Part shown: positions 30,899 to 38,519 of the stretch, in pieces
How the letters are laid out: each line of letters begins with the position of its first letter
Numbering within the stretch: position 1 is the first letter of the stretch
Assembly: GCF_024345495.1 (NCBI RefSeq)
Contig: NZ_JAGQBF010000023.1
Coordinates: 1-49,604 of the forward strand
Reading direction: 5' to 3'
DNA length: 49,604 bases
From: Synechococcus sp. RedBA-s
GTDB lineage: Bacteria > Cyanobacteriota > Cyanobacteriia > PCC-6307 > Cyanobiaceae
Made by a program: the position numbers and the translations under genes
Notes under the pieces: generated by a model
Told to the model about the DNA's origin: nothing
What the model saw: the letters and a program-made list of their open reading frames with translations, nothing else
Databases searched by the model: none

Positions 30899-32731
30899 TC
30901 AAGGCAGAGGGGCCGCAAACGGAGTGATGCCGCCCTCGCGGCGAAACAGCTTGAACTCACCGGTGCGCAGCCCCAGCTTCCCGCTGATCTCCTGCCAGCG
31001 AGCCATGTCCTGCTTCAGACACTGCTGCAGAAAAGCCTCAGTATTGGGGCCGTCGGGGTCGGTGCGGGTCCAGACCAGGTGGTGGTTGGCGCTCTGCAGC
31101 AGCTGCTCACAGATCTGGGTCTGACCTACCGGCAGGCCGATGGTGCGGGTGGCCCACGACGCCCTCAGTCCCTGGGGGTTGAGGCTCCAGCTGGGGCCGA
31201 TGCCCACGGTGGTGGCCGGCACCCGCAGTTGCCATTGCAGGGCGGGGTCCTGGGGCGCCGTGAAACCCCGCTCCGCTGCGGGCAGGCCGCTGAAGTAGCG
31301 GCGCAGCTCGGCGCGGTCCTGCTCCAGGGCCCGCACCAGCTTCGCTGGCCGCGACGGTGAGCCGAACACCTCGGCGATGGCGATGTTGTTGAACAGGATC
31401 AGCGAGAGGATCAAGCTGCCGCTGAAGGCAGCGATGCGCAGCGATCGGCGACTGCTCCGCTCCAGCTCGGCCATCCCCGCAGCCATGACCAGCACCAGAG
31501 GAACGACGATCAACTGGCCGTCCTGGCCGTTGAAATCGCTGCGCTGGAACGACCAGACCAGCTCCAGCAGAAACAGGATGGCGAGGCCGGGCACCAGCAA
31601 CAGCCGCTCCTGAGGCCGCGGCTCGCTCCTCCAGGCACGCCTGGCGATCAGCAGCAGGCCAGCGCTCGGCATCAGGGCCAGGCTCCAGATGGGCAGACCC
31701 GCCAGGGGCATGCGGGCCAGCTCGCTGAACAGGTTGCCCACGTTCTCTCCCCACCAGGCCTGCTGGCTGGCCCATTCCAGCGGCAGGGCCACCGCTCCCG
31801 CAAAGAAGAGGGCGAGCCCATCGGCCACAACCAGATAAGGAACGATCATCAGGGCACAGCCCAGGGCGACTCCAGTGATCAGGGCCCTGGCAATAACGGC
31901 GGGGTGACGGTGGTGCACCAGCACCAGGGCGGCCACCAGGGTGAGGGGATAGATCAGGGTGAAGAAACAGGCCACCGCCAGCAGGGCACAGCTGCCGGTG
32001 GCCACCAGCTGCCGCCAGCGAGAGCGGCTGCTGAGCGAGCCCTCTCCAGCTGCGGCCAGGCTGAGCTGGTTGAGGCCAAGGGCCAGAAAGAAGTTGGCGA
32101 ACTGGTGCAGGCTGCCGGCGAGGCCGCCAGGGAGCTTCTGGGCCAGCACCACCAGCAGCACCCCACTGGCCAGCGGCACGAGCGAGCGGGGCTTCAGGGG
32201 AATGAGGCCAGCCGCTGAACAATTGCGAACTGCCCGGGCCATCAGCAGGCCCGCCAACAGGTCGAGGCCCAGCACCAGCAGGCGATGGACCCGGATCGAT
32301 CCGAGCCAGGCCGACGGGATGTACAGCCACTGGGCAATCGGCCATTGGCGCAGGTAGCTGTCCTGGTACAGCAGGGTCCCGCGCAGGCCCCGTTGGGCGA
32401 GAACCAGCAGCGAATCGATTTCGCCGTCGTAGCTGCCGGCGATCGTGCTGGCTCGCCAGACACGAACCGCCAGGCCAATCAGGGTGAGCCACCACAGCCC
32501 GGTCAGCACGATGCGTGGTCGGGTCAAGTGCTGGAGGTGATCCAGATCGCAGTCTGCCTGCCCTCGCGCCCCGTTTCTAGGGTGTGACCAACCAAGGGCT
32601 TCCGAGTGTTGCACCAGCGTCCCACTCGATCCGGCCACCAGCCATCGCTGATCAGGATCTGGGCGCCCATCGATGAGCGCGACGACTGGCAGCCTCAGCA
32701 CGACTGGCTGGACCGGTGCGGATCCAGCCAC
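30899..32731 (-). CDS. Polytopic membrane protein, candidate GT-C glycosyltransferase (copy 2)
   Basis: Paralogue of the downstream gene, with the same layout: a first helix (IVLTGLWWLTLIGLAVRVW), an acidic loop (AGSYDGEIDSLLVLAQRGLRGTLLYQD), then about ten helices and a soluble C-terminus with PSWSLNPQGLRASWATR and EFKLFRRE. The function is inferred only at the level of a surface-glycan glycosyltransferase or related membrane enzyme. The GTG at 32731 gives 610 aa. Because similarity to the paralogue begins only near residue 68, a later GTG/TTG start is quite possible. Confidence 0.68.
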   Translation of the reverse strand: MAGSAPVQPVVLRLPVVALIDGRPDPDQRWLVAGSSGTLVQHSEALGWSHPRNGARGQADCDLDHLQHLTRPRIVLTGLWWLTLIGLAVRVWRASTIAGSYDGEIDSLLVLAQRGLRGTLLYQDSYLRQWPIAQWLYIPSAWLGSIRVHRLLVLGLDLLAGLLMARAVRNCSAAGLIPLKPRSLVPLASGVLLVVLAQKLPGGLAGSLHQFANFFLALGLNQLSLAAAGEGSLSSRSRWRQLVATGSCALLAVACFFTLIYPLTLVAALVLVHHRHPAVIARALITGVALGCALMIVPYLVVADGLALFFAGAVALPLEWASQQAWWGENVGNLFSELARMPLAGLPIWSLALMPSAGLLLIARRAWRSEPRPQERLLLVPGLAILFLLELVWSFQRSDFNGQDGQLIVVPLVLVMAAGMAELERSSRRSLRIAAFSGSLILSLILFNNIAIAEVFGSPSRPAKLVRALEQDRAELRRYFSGLPAAERGFTAPQDPALQWQLRVPATTVGIGPSWSLNPQGLRASWATRTIGLPVGQTQICEQLLQSANHHLVWTRTDPDGPNTEAFLQQCLKQDMARWQEISGKLGLRTGEFKLFRREGGITPFAAPLP

Positions 32732-32820
32732 AGCACTGGATCCGGGTGCTCGGCGCTACAGCTTCCCCAGAAGGAATCTGTCTGAATTCATCCACCGAAT
32801 TTCTGCTGGCATGTGTGGCC

Positions 32821-33006
32821 ATGACCTCCGAACAAGCCGCCCAACTGATTGACGACACCCTGGATCTGGTGCATCAACGGCTTCAGGCCCTTGATGCAGT
32901 CCAGAAGCGCAGTGAGCACAAGGCTCTGGCGGATGAGTTCCGTGAGTGGCGCCAGCCCAGCGGCGGTCACATCGATCTGATGCTCTGCCCTGGCTTCGGC
33001 GGCTGA
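32821..33006 (+). CDS. Small hypothetical protein
   Basis: A 61-aa acidic, helical protein beginning MTSEQAAQLIDDTLDLVHQRL and ending SGGHIDLMLCPGFGG. I do not recognise it. The two long amphipathic helices and short length suggest a small cytoplasmic protein. An extended frame to 32716 exists, but the ATG at 32821 is more credible. Its last 40 bases overlap, in the opposite direction, the DUF2062 remnant. Confidence 0.5.
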   Translation: MTSEQAAQLIDDTLDLVHQRLQALDAVQKRSEHKALADEFREWRQPSGGHIDLMLCPGFGG

Positions 33007-33370
33007 CGCTCCAGCCAGCGCCAGTTGATCTTCCCCAGCACGGTGGAGCTGAGTACACCGACGATGGCTGAGACCAGCTGCCCAGCTGGTAGTTGAACCA
33101 GTAGAGGGGCACGTGGGTGAGGGGGTTGCTGATCCAGGTGCCGGTGGCCGCCAGCAGGGGGTTGCCCTTCACCAGGCTGGCCAGCGCCACCCCCAGCAGG
33201 GTCTGCAGGCCGAAGAAGGGGAAGCAGCCACAGAACACGCCGGCCGCCAGACCGCGGGCACGCTGGCCGTGGCGTCCCTCCTGCTCCCACAGCCGGCGGA
33301 TCCAGAGCCGGAACCTGCTGCTGGCTGCGGCCCACCAACGCCGCCACCCAGACTGGCGGGTCCCTGACCG
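32967..33370 (-). pseudogene. DUF2062 membrane protein, frameshifted
   Basis: The minus strand encodes a recognisable DUF2062 core: LWEQEGRHGQRARGLAAGVFCGCFPFFGLQTLL, then GNPLLAATGTWISNPLTHVPLYWFNYQLG. Between about 33070 and 33090 the reading frame shifts by one base. The proper C-terminus (QLVSAIVGVLSSTVLGKINWRWL...) continues in another frame to the stop at 32967. No ATG, GTG or TTG start precedes the core in its frame before mnmE begins on the other strand. The gene is therefore either broken twice or affected by sequence errors. In intact form it would be a small inner-membrane protein of unknown function. Confidence 0.65.
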
Positions 33371-33379
33371 TCGGGCTGC

Positions 33380-34732
33380 TTGGACTCGGACGACACCATT
33401 GCTGCGATTGCCACGGCGCTGGCGCCCGGAGAGGGAAGTGTGGCGATCGTAAGAATCTCCGGACCCCAGGCGGAGCCCATCGGCCGCCAGCTCTTTGACG
33501 CCCCAGGCGATCAGCCCTGGGGCAGCCATCGGGTGCTCTACGGCCATGTGCGTGATCCCGCCAGTGGTGAACGGCTGGATGAGGCCCTGCTGCTGCTGAT
33601 GAAGGCACCCCGCAGCTTCACCCGCGAGGACGTGCTGGAGCTGCACTGCCACGGCGGCCTGATCGCCGTGGCCCGTGTCCTGGAGCTGGTGTTGGCCAGC
33701 GGGGCCCGTCGGGCGCGGCCGGGGGAATTCAGCCAGCGGGCCTTTCTCAATGGCCGCCTTGATCTCACCCGCGCCGAGGCGATCAGTGAGCTGATCACCG
33801 CCAGAAGCCGGCGGGCGGCCCAGCTGGCTCTGGCGGGTCTCGACGGTGGCCTGCAGCGGCGGATCAGCGCCCTGCGCGAGCGCCTGCTGGATCAACTGGC
33901 GGAGCTGGAGGCCCGGGTTGATTTTGAAGAGGACCTCCCCCCCCTCAATCCCCAGGCCCTGGTGGCGGAGCTGGAGGCGGTGCGCCAGGAGCTGCAGGGG
34001 CTGGTGGCCGAGGCGGGGGTGGGCCAGCTGCTGCGCGACGGCCTGAAGGTGGCGATCATCGGTCGCCCCAATGTGGGCAAATCCAGCCTGCTCAATGCCC
34101 TCAGCCGCCGGGAGCGGGCGATCGTGACCGATCTGCCGGGCACCACCCGCGATCTGCTCGAGAGCGAACTGGTGCTGCAGGGGGTGCCGCTCACCCTTCT
34201 GGATACCGCCGGCATCCGCGCCACCGACGACCCGGTGGAGCGGCTGGGCATCGAGCGCAGCCGCCAGGCCCTGGCCGCCGCCGATGCGGTGCTGCTGCTG
34301 GTGGACCTGAGAGAGGGCTGGACCGCCGCCGACAGCGAGCTCCACGCCCAGCTGCCCGCCGCGGTGCCATCGCTGGTGGTGGGCAACAAGGCCGACCGGG
34401 CCGCCGGCGACACCCCCGCCCAGGTGGAGGTGGTGATCAGTGCCCTGGCGGGCCATGGCCTCGAGGAGCTGGCCGTCGCTCTGCTCGCCCGCTGCGGCCA
34501 CAGCCTCGCTCCGGGGCTGGAGGTGGCGCTGAACGCCCGCCAGCGGGACCTGGCGGCGGCGGCGGCCACGAGCCTGGCCGGCTCCCTTGAGGCGGCGGCC
34601 GCCGGGCTGCCCTGGGATTTCTGGACCATCGACCTGCGCCAGGCCGCCCGCAGCCTCGGTGAGATCACCGGCGAAGAGGTGAACGAGGCAGTGCTCGATC
34701 GGGTCTTCTCCCGTTTCTGCATCGGCAAGTGA
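33380..34732 (+). CDS. mnmE: tRNA uridine-5-carboxymethylaminomethyl modification GTPase MnmE
   Basis: With MnmG it modifies the wobble uridine of several tRNAs. The N-terminal tetrahydrofolate-binding domain starts DTIAAIATALAPGEGSVAIVRISG. The G domain has G1 GRPNVGKS (residues 228-235), G2 around TTRD, G3 DTAGIR and G4 NKAD. The protein ends with the diagnostic CIGK (447-450), which carries the catalytic Cys. At 450 aa it is full length. The start is a TTG at 3 codons before DDTIAAI, as no ATG is available in frame. It is divergent from the DUF2062 remnant. Confidence 0.97.
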   Translation: MDSDDTIAAIATALAPGEGSVAIVRISGPQAEPIGRQLFDAPGDQPWGSHRVLYGHVRDPASGERLDEALLLLMKAPRSFTREDVLELHCHGGLIAVARVLELVLASGARRARPGEFSQRAFLNGRLDLTRAEAISELITARSRRAAQLALAGLDGGLQRRISALRERLLDQLAELEARVDFEEDLPPLNPQALVAELEAVRQELQGLVAEAGVGQLLRDGLKVAIIGRPNVGKSSLLNALSRRERAIVTDLPGTTRDLLESELVLQGVPLTLLDTAGIRATDDPVERLGIERSRQALAAADAVLLLVDLREGWTAADSELHAQLPAAVPSLVVGNKADRAAGDTPAQVEVVISALAGHGLEELAVALLARCGHSLAPGLEVALNARQRDLAAAAATSLAGSLEAAAAGLPWDFWTIDLRQAARSLGEITGEEVNEAVLDRVFSRFCIGK

Positions 34733-34754
34733 GTCGGCCGCCCCGGCGGTCAGG

Positions 34755-35681
34755 ATGGGGGGGCAAGACCGCCCGCCCGTGCTGCCGTTGGCCATCCCCG
34801 CGAGTGCCGTCGCCGCCGCCTCCCTGCTGAGCCAGCCCCAGCTGGAGCCCCTGCTGCGTTCCTGGCTGGCGGAGGACATCGGCCGCGGCGACCTCAGCGC
34901 GGCGGCGCTGCTGGGCCGGCCGGGCCGGGCCAGCTGGACGGCCCGGCGTGGGGGGATCTTCTGCGGTGGTCTGCTGGTGGAGCCGCTGTTTCGCCTGCTG
35001 GATGCTTCGGTGCAGGTGCGGTTGCTGGTGGCCGATGGGGAGCCGGTGCAGCCCGATCAACGGCTGCTGGAGCTGGCCGGTCCGGCGACGGCCCTGGTGG
35101 CGGGGGAGCGCACAGCCCTCAATCTGGCCATGCGCCTCTCCGGCATCGCCACCGCCACAGCGGCGCTGGTGGCGGAGCTGAGCGGCAGCGGCGTGGCCCT
35201 GGCCGACACCCGCAAGACCACCCCCGGGTTGCGTCTGCTGGAGAAATATGCGGTGCGCTGCGGCGGCGGCATCAACCACCGTTGCGGCCTCGATGACGCC
35301 GCCATGCTCAAGGAGAACCACCTGGCCTGGGCTGGAGGAGTGGCCTGTGCCGTTGCTGCGGTGCGCTCCGCTGCGCCCTGGCCGGCGCGGGTGATCGTGG
35401 AAGCGGAAAGTGCAGCCGAGGCGGCTCAGGCCGTGGGTGCCGGTGCCGACGGGGTGCTGCTCGATGGCTTCACGCCCGAGGCCCTGCTGGAGCTGGTGCC
35501 GCAGCTGCGCCAGCAGGCAGTGGGGCGGGGCTCGGCTGTGGTGCTGGAGGCGTCCGGGGTGGATCCAGCTCAGCTGAGGGCCTATGCCGCCACCGGCATC
35601 GATCTCATCTCCACCAGCGCCCCGGTTACCCGCAGTCCCTGGCTGGATCTGAGCATGCGCTACGCCCCGGTGCTGGCCTGA
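34755..35681 (+). CDS. nadC: Nicotinate-nucleotide pyrophosphorylase (carboxylating)
   Basis: Converts quinolinate and PRPP to nicotinate mononucleotide in de novo NAD synthesis. The 308-aa protein shows EDIGRGDLSAAA, GERTALNLAMRLSGIAT, DTRKTTPGLRLLEKYAVRCGGGINHR, LKENHL, EAESAAEAAQA and the C-terminal EASGVDPAQLRAYAATGIDLIS. The catalytic and phosphate-binding residues of the family are present. ATG 34755 gives a slightly long N-terminus. It follows mnmE by 22 bases. The 169 bases after it, before grrP, hold no other gene that I can see. Confidence 0.96.
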   Translation: MGGQDRPPVLPLAIPASAVAAASLLSQPQLEPLLRSWLAEDIGRGDLSAAALLGRPGRASWTARRGGIFCGGLLVEPLFRLLDASVQVRLLVADGEPVQPDQRLLELAGPATALVAGERTALNLAMRLSGIATATAALVAELSGSGVALADTRKTTPGLRLLEKYAVRCGGGINHRCGLDDAAMLKENHLAWAGGVACAVAAVRSAAPWPARVIVEAESAAEAAQAVGAGADGVLLDGFTPEALLELVPQLRQQAVGRGSAVVLEASGVDPAQLRAYAATGIDLISTSAPVTRSPWLDLSMRYAPVLA

Positions 35682-35850
35682 GCGCCCAAGTAGATCCAAC
35701 CGAAGGGCGGACGCTGGTGCCATCCAGGCCGTTCTCCCCAGACGTCTCATCTCAAAGCTCTTCATCACAAAGCTGTGCTCTCTCGGCCTGGTGGCTAGCC
35801 AAATGCGCTGGGCATGTCCAGATTGCGGATGGTCTGCCTGGCGACCTTCT

Positions 35851-36804
35851 GTGACGCGACTGTTCCCCTCCCACTCGTACGCCTGGCTCCTGCCCTCCAG
35901 CCTGGCCCTGCTCGCTGCTGTTATGCCAGCGGACTCGGCGCGTGCTGAGGGCGTCGTCGACCGGGTCGCCCGCAGCGGTGAGCTGGTGCTGGTGGGGCTC
36001 CCCGATCAGGCGCCCCTGCTCTCCCTGGACGGCCAGGGGCGGCCAGTGGGCTACGCCATGGAGGTGGCCAATCGGATCGCCGCTGAGCTGGCCGTGGCCG
36101 TGGGGCGTCCGGTGCGGCTCCGCTTCGAGCCGGTGACCGACCCCGCTGATCTGGGCCAGCGGCTGGTGGGTGGCAAGGCCGATCTTGCCTGTGGCGTGCC
36201 GTTCACCTGGGAGCGGGACATCACCCTCGACTATTCGCTGCCGTTCGGGCTCTCCGGTCTGCGGCTGCTGGCGCCCGCTGGTCGTCTGGATGGATCGCCC
36301 CAGTCGCTGGCCGGGAGGCGCATCGGTGTGGTCGCCAACTCTCTGGGGGAAACAGAGCTGAAGGGCCTCCAGCCGGCGGCCCGGCCCGTGGGTTTTGCGG
36401 ATCTCTCCCAGGCGGTGGCAGCACTGCGGGGCGGCTCAGTGGATGGGGTGATCGGTGACAGCACCCTCCTGGCGGGCCTTGTCGCCGGAGGGAAGGATGC
36501 CGCTCTGGCTCAGACCCCCTCTGATCCCTACGAGCGCTATGCCGTGGCCTGCCTGATTCCTGAGAACGACTCCGCCTTCCGCAACCTGGTGAATCTGGCG
36601 ATTGCACGGCTGCTGCAGGGTTACCTCGATGGCCAGCCCGAGGCGGTGAGCTCCATCGATCGCTGGGTGGGGCCCGGAAGTGCGCTCAACCGCACGCCGG
36701 ATCAGATCCGCAACTACTTCGATGCGGTGCTGCTGGGTGTGGAGGCCCTGCGCCCTCTGCCGGCTCAGGCGGGTGCGCCCTCCGCCAGTCCTGCCGCTCC
36801 TTAG
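35851..36804 (+). CDS. grrP: GrrP-type orphan extracellular solute-binding protein
   Basis: An amino-acid-type periplasmic binding protein fold (SBP_bac_3). From GTG 35851 the 317-aa precursor has a signal peptide ending near SARAEG. It continues with VARSGELVLVGLPDQAPLLSLDGQGRPVGYAMEVANRIAAELA, then KADLACGVPFTWERDITLDYSLPF and a C-terminal lobe with GRRIGVVANSLGETELK. No ABC permease or ATPase accompanies it, and grrA and grrM lie directly downstream, which matches the orphan protein GrrP of Grr loci. It may bind the product peptide, a metabolite, or act in its export (inference). Earlier starts at 35791 and 35803 are possible. Confidence 0.82.
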   Translation: MTRLFPSHSYAWLLPSSLALLAAVMPADSARAEGVVDRVARSGELVLVGLPDQAPLLSLDGQGRPVGYAMEVANRIAAELAVAVGRPVRLRFEPVTDPADLGQRLVGGKADLACGVPFTWERDITLDYSLPFGLSGLRLLAPAGRLDGSPQSLAGRRIGVVANSLGETELKGLQPAARPVGFADLSQAVAALRGGSVDGVIGDSTLLAGLVAGGKDAALAQTPSDPYERYAVACLIPENDSAFRNLVNLAIARLLQGYLDGQPEAVSSIDRWVGPGSALNRTPDQIRNYFDAVLLGVEALRPLPAQAGAPSASPAAP

Positions 36805-36870
36805 CCCGCTCAGGTGGCCCGAACCGCCCAGCCGTTTCGCTTTCTCCTTCTCCGCCCCTGCCCTGCACCG

Positions 36871-37275
36871 ATGGCCCTCTTCACTCGTTCCCGGCTCTTC
36901 GGCATTCTGCTGATTGCGGCATCGCTGCCCCTGGACCCTGGCCTGGGGAGGGCCCTGGCCGCATCGGCCTCGGCGCCGCCGTCCTCGGAGCCCCCTCCCC
37001 AGGAGAACGCGATTGAGGCGCGCCTGCGCCGCATCGCCGCCGCCGTGCGGGATCAGGAGGGAGCGGACCCAGCCCAGGTGGAAACGCCCGCTGACGGCCT
37101 GCAGGCCAGGGTGTTCGTCAATGGTCCCCGGGTCGGCTGGGGCAATGGTGGCTTCCGCAACGGTGGCTTCTTCAACGGCGGCTTCCGCAATGGCGGCTTC
37201 TATAACGGTGGCTTCCGCAATGGCGGCTTCGGCAATGGCGGCTTCCGCAACGGCGGCTGGCGCAATTACTGGTGA
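36871..37275 (+). CDS. grrA: GrrA-type glycine-rich repeat RiPP precursor
   Basis: Substrate of the adjacent radical SAM enzyme. From ATG 36871 the 134-aa precursor has a hydrophobic signal segment (MALFTRSRLFGILLIAASLPL), a Pro/Ala linker, a leader helix (ENAIEARLRRIAAAVRDQEG) and a core of eight NGG[F/W]X pentads (residues 92-131) ending NYW. Grr precursors are known to be exported and converted by GrrM/OscB enzymes into three-residue cyclophanes at aromatic-X-Asn sites. Here eight such sites (FRN, FFN, FYN, FGN, WRN) are present. Its stop overlaps the grrM start (GTGA). GTG 36814 is an alternative start. Confidence 0.9.
   Translation: MALFTRSRLFGILLIAASLPLDPGLGRALAASASAPPSSEPPPQENAIEARLRRIAAAVRDQEGADPAQVETPADGLQARVFVNGPRVGWGNGGFRNGGFFNGGFRNGGFYNGGFRNGGFGNGGFRNGGWRNYW
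37144..37263 (+). repeat. Eight-fold 15-base coding repeat in grrA
   Basis: Eight consecutive 15-base units encode NGGFR, NGGFF, NGGFR, NGGFY, NGGFR, NGGFG, NGGFR, NGGWR. The fifth residue alternates Arg with F/Y/G, so the true period is 30 bases (ten residues) for the first six units. The Asn and second Gly codons vary in the third base, which shows the copies are not recent exact duplications. Confidence 0.95.
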
Positions 37276-38429
37276 GCGAGTCTCCACGGACGCAGGCCGG
37301 CCCGCTGCGGCTGCTGGTGGTGCAGCCCACACCCTTCTGCAACCTCGACTGCGACTACTGCTATCTGCCCAGCCGTGACGACCGCAGCCGGCTGCCGCTG
37401 GAGATCCTCGATGCCGCCCTGGAGCGGGTGCTTGAGAGCCCGTTCTTCAACGGTGGCTTCACCCTGCTCTGGCATGCGGGCGAACCGCTCACCATGCCGA
37501 TCGCCTTCTACGACGCGGCCACCGAGCGCATCCGCCTGGCCCTGGAGCGCCACGGCCTGTCGCCTTCCACGATCGTGCAATCGCTGCAGACCAATGCGGT
37601 GGTGATCGATGACGCCTGGTGCGACTGCTTCGAGCGCAACGACATCCACGTGGGCGTGAGCATGGATGGGCCCGAGGCCCTGCACGACGCCCACCGCCGC
37701 ACCCGCACGGGCCTGCCCACCCATGGGGCGGTGATGCGCGGCATCGCGGCCCTGCAGCGCCGGGGCATTCCCTTCGAGGTGATCTGCGTGCTCACCGCCG
37801 ATGCCCTCGATCAGGCCGATGCCCTCTACGACTTCTTCACGGCCCACGGCATCGGCGACGTGGGCTTCAACATGGAGGAAACCGAGGGGGAGAACCTGCG
37901 CTCCACCCTTGAGCGCCCCGATGGTGAGCGCCGCTACAGCGCCTTCATGGAGCGGTTCTGGCAGCGGCAACGGGCCGAGCCGGGTCGCTTGAACCTGCGC
38001 GAGTTCGATGGCATCACCAGCCTGGCCTGCGGTGAGAGCCGGATGGAGAGCACCGACATGAACACCCCTTTCGCGATCGTGAACGTGGATGCCAAGGGCA
38101 ATTTCACCAGCTTCGATCCGGAGTTGCTGGCGGTGGCTACCGCCGACTACGGTGATTTCATCTTTGGCAACGTGCTTCAGGGCAGCCTTGAAGCCTCGAT
38201 GCATACCGACAAGTTCCAACGGGTGTGGCGCGAGATCGAGGCCGGCGTGGACCTCTGCCGCCGCGACTGCGCCTACTTCGGCCTCTGCGGGGGTGGCGCG
38301 GGCAGCAACAAGTACTGGGAGCACGGCCGCTTCGACTGCAGCGTCACCGAGGCCTGCCGCTACCGCATCCAGTTGGTGGCCGACGTGGTGCTCGCCGGCA
38401 TGGAGCAGGAGCTGGGGCTGAGCGCCTGA
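37272..38429 (+). CDS. grrM: GrrM radical SAM/SPASM cyclophane-forming maturase
   Basis: A 385-aa peptide-modifying enzyme. The radical SAM 4Fe-4S motif is CNLDCDYC (C23, C27, C30), followed by WHAGEP with the GEP SAM-binding element. The C-terminal SPASM region supplies further cluster ligands: C329, C333, C339 in CRRDCAYFGLCGGG, and C356 and C362 in DCSVTEAC, plus C253 in SLACGES. This arrangement and GNFTSFDPELLA match the GrrM/OscB family, which joins an aromatic ring carbon to a beta-carbon two residues on. GTG 37272 overlaps the grrA stop, so enzyme and substrate are translationally coupled. Confidence 0.93.
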   Translation: MSESPRTQAGPLRLLVVQPTPFCNLDCDYCYLPSRDDRSRLPLEILDAALERVLESPFFNGGFTLLWHAGEPLTMPIAFYDAATERIRLALERHGLSPSTIVQSLQTNAVVIDDAWCDCFERNDIHVGVSMDGPEALHDAHRRTRTGLPTHGAVMRGIAALQRRGIPFEVICVLTADALDQADALYDFFTAHGIGDVGFNMEETEGENLRSTLERPDGERRYSAFMERFWQRQRAEPGRLNLREFDGITSLACGESRMESTDMNTPFAIVNVDAKGNFTSFDPELLAVATADYGDFIFGNVLQGSLEASMHTDKFQRVWREIEAGVDLCRRDCAYFGLCGGGAGSNKYWEHGRFDCSVTEACRYRIQLVADVVLAGMEQELGLSA

Positions 38430-38452
38430 TCGCCTCCGCTCCAGGGAGGCGA
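38430..38452 (+). terminator. Hairpin after grrM
   Basis: A perfect eight-pair stem TCGCCTCC/GGAGGCGA with a seven-base loop starts at the last base of the grrM stop-codon region. No T-run follows. It may mark the end of the grr transcript before argS. Confidence 0.45.
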
Positions 38453-38519
38453 CCCTCAGGAGGGATGATCGAAGCCGGATCCCTCCCCTCCCCTGGCAGT
38501 CCGGCCGCACCCCCCAGCC

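Noticed and set aside
36814..36870. GTG start giving a longer GrrA
   Set aside because: It places extra residues before a good signal peptide; ATG 36871 fits the precursor family better.
37144..37263. The grrA repeats as a CRISPR array or satellite
   Set aside because: The units are contiguous, in frame and code for the Gly-rich core, with no spacers.
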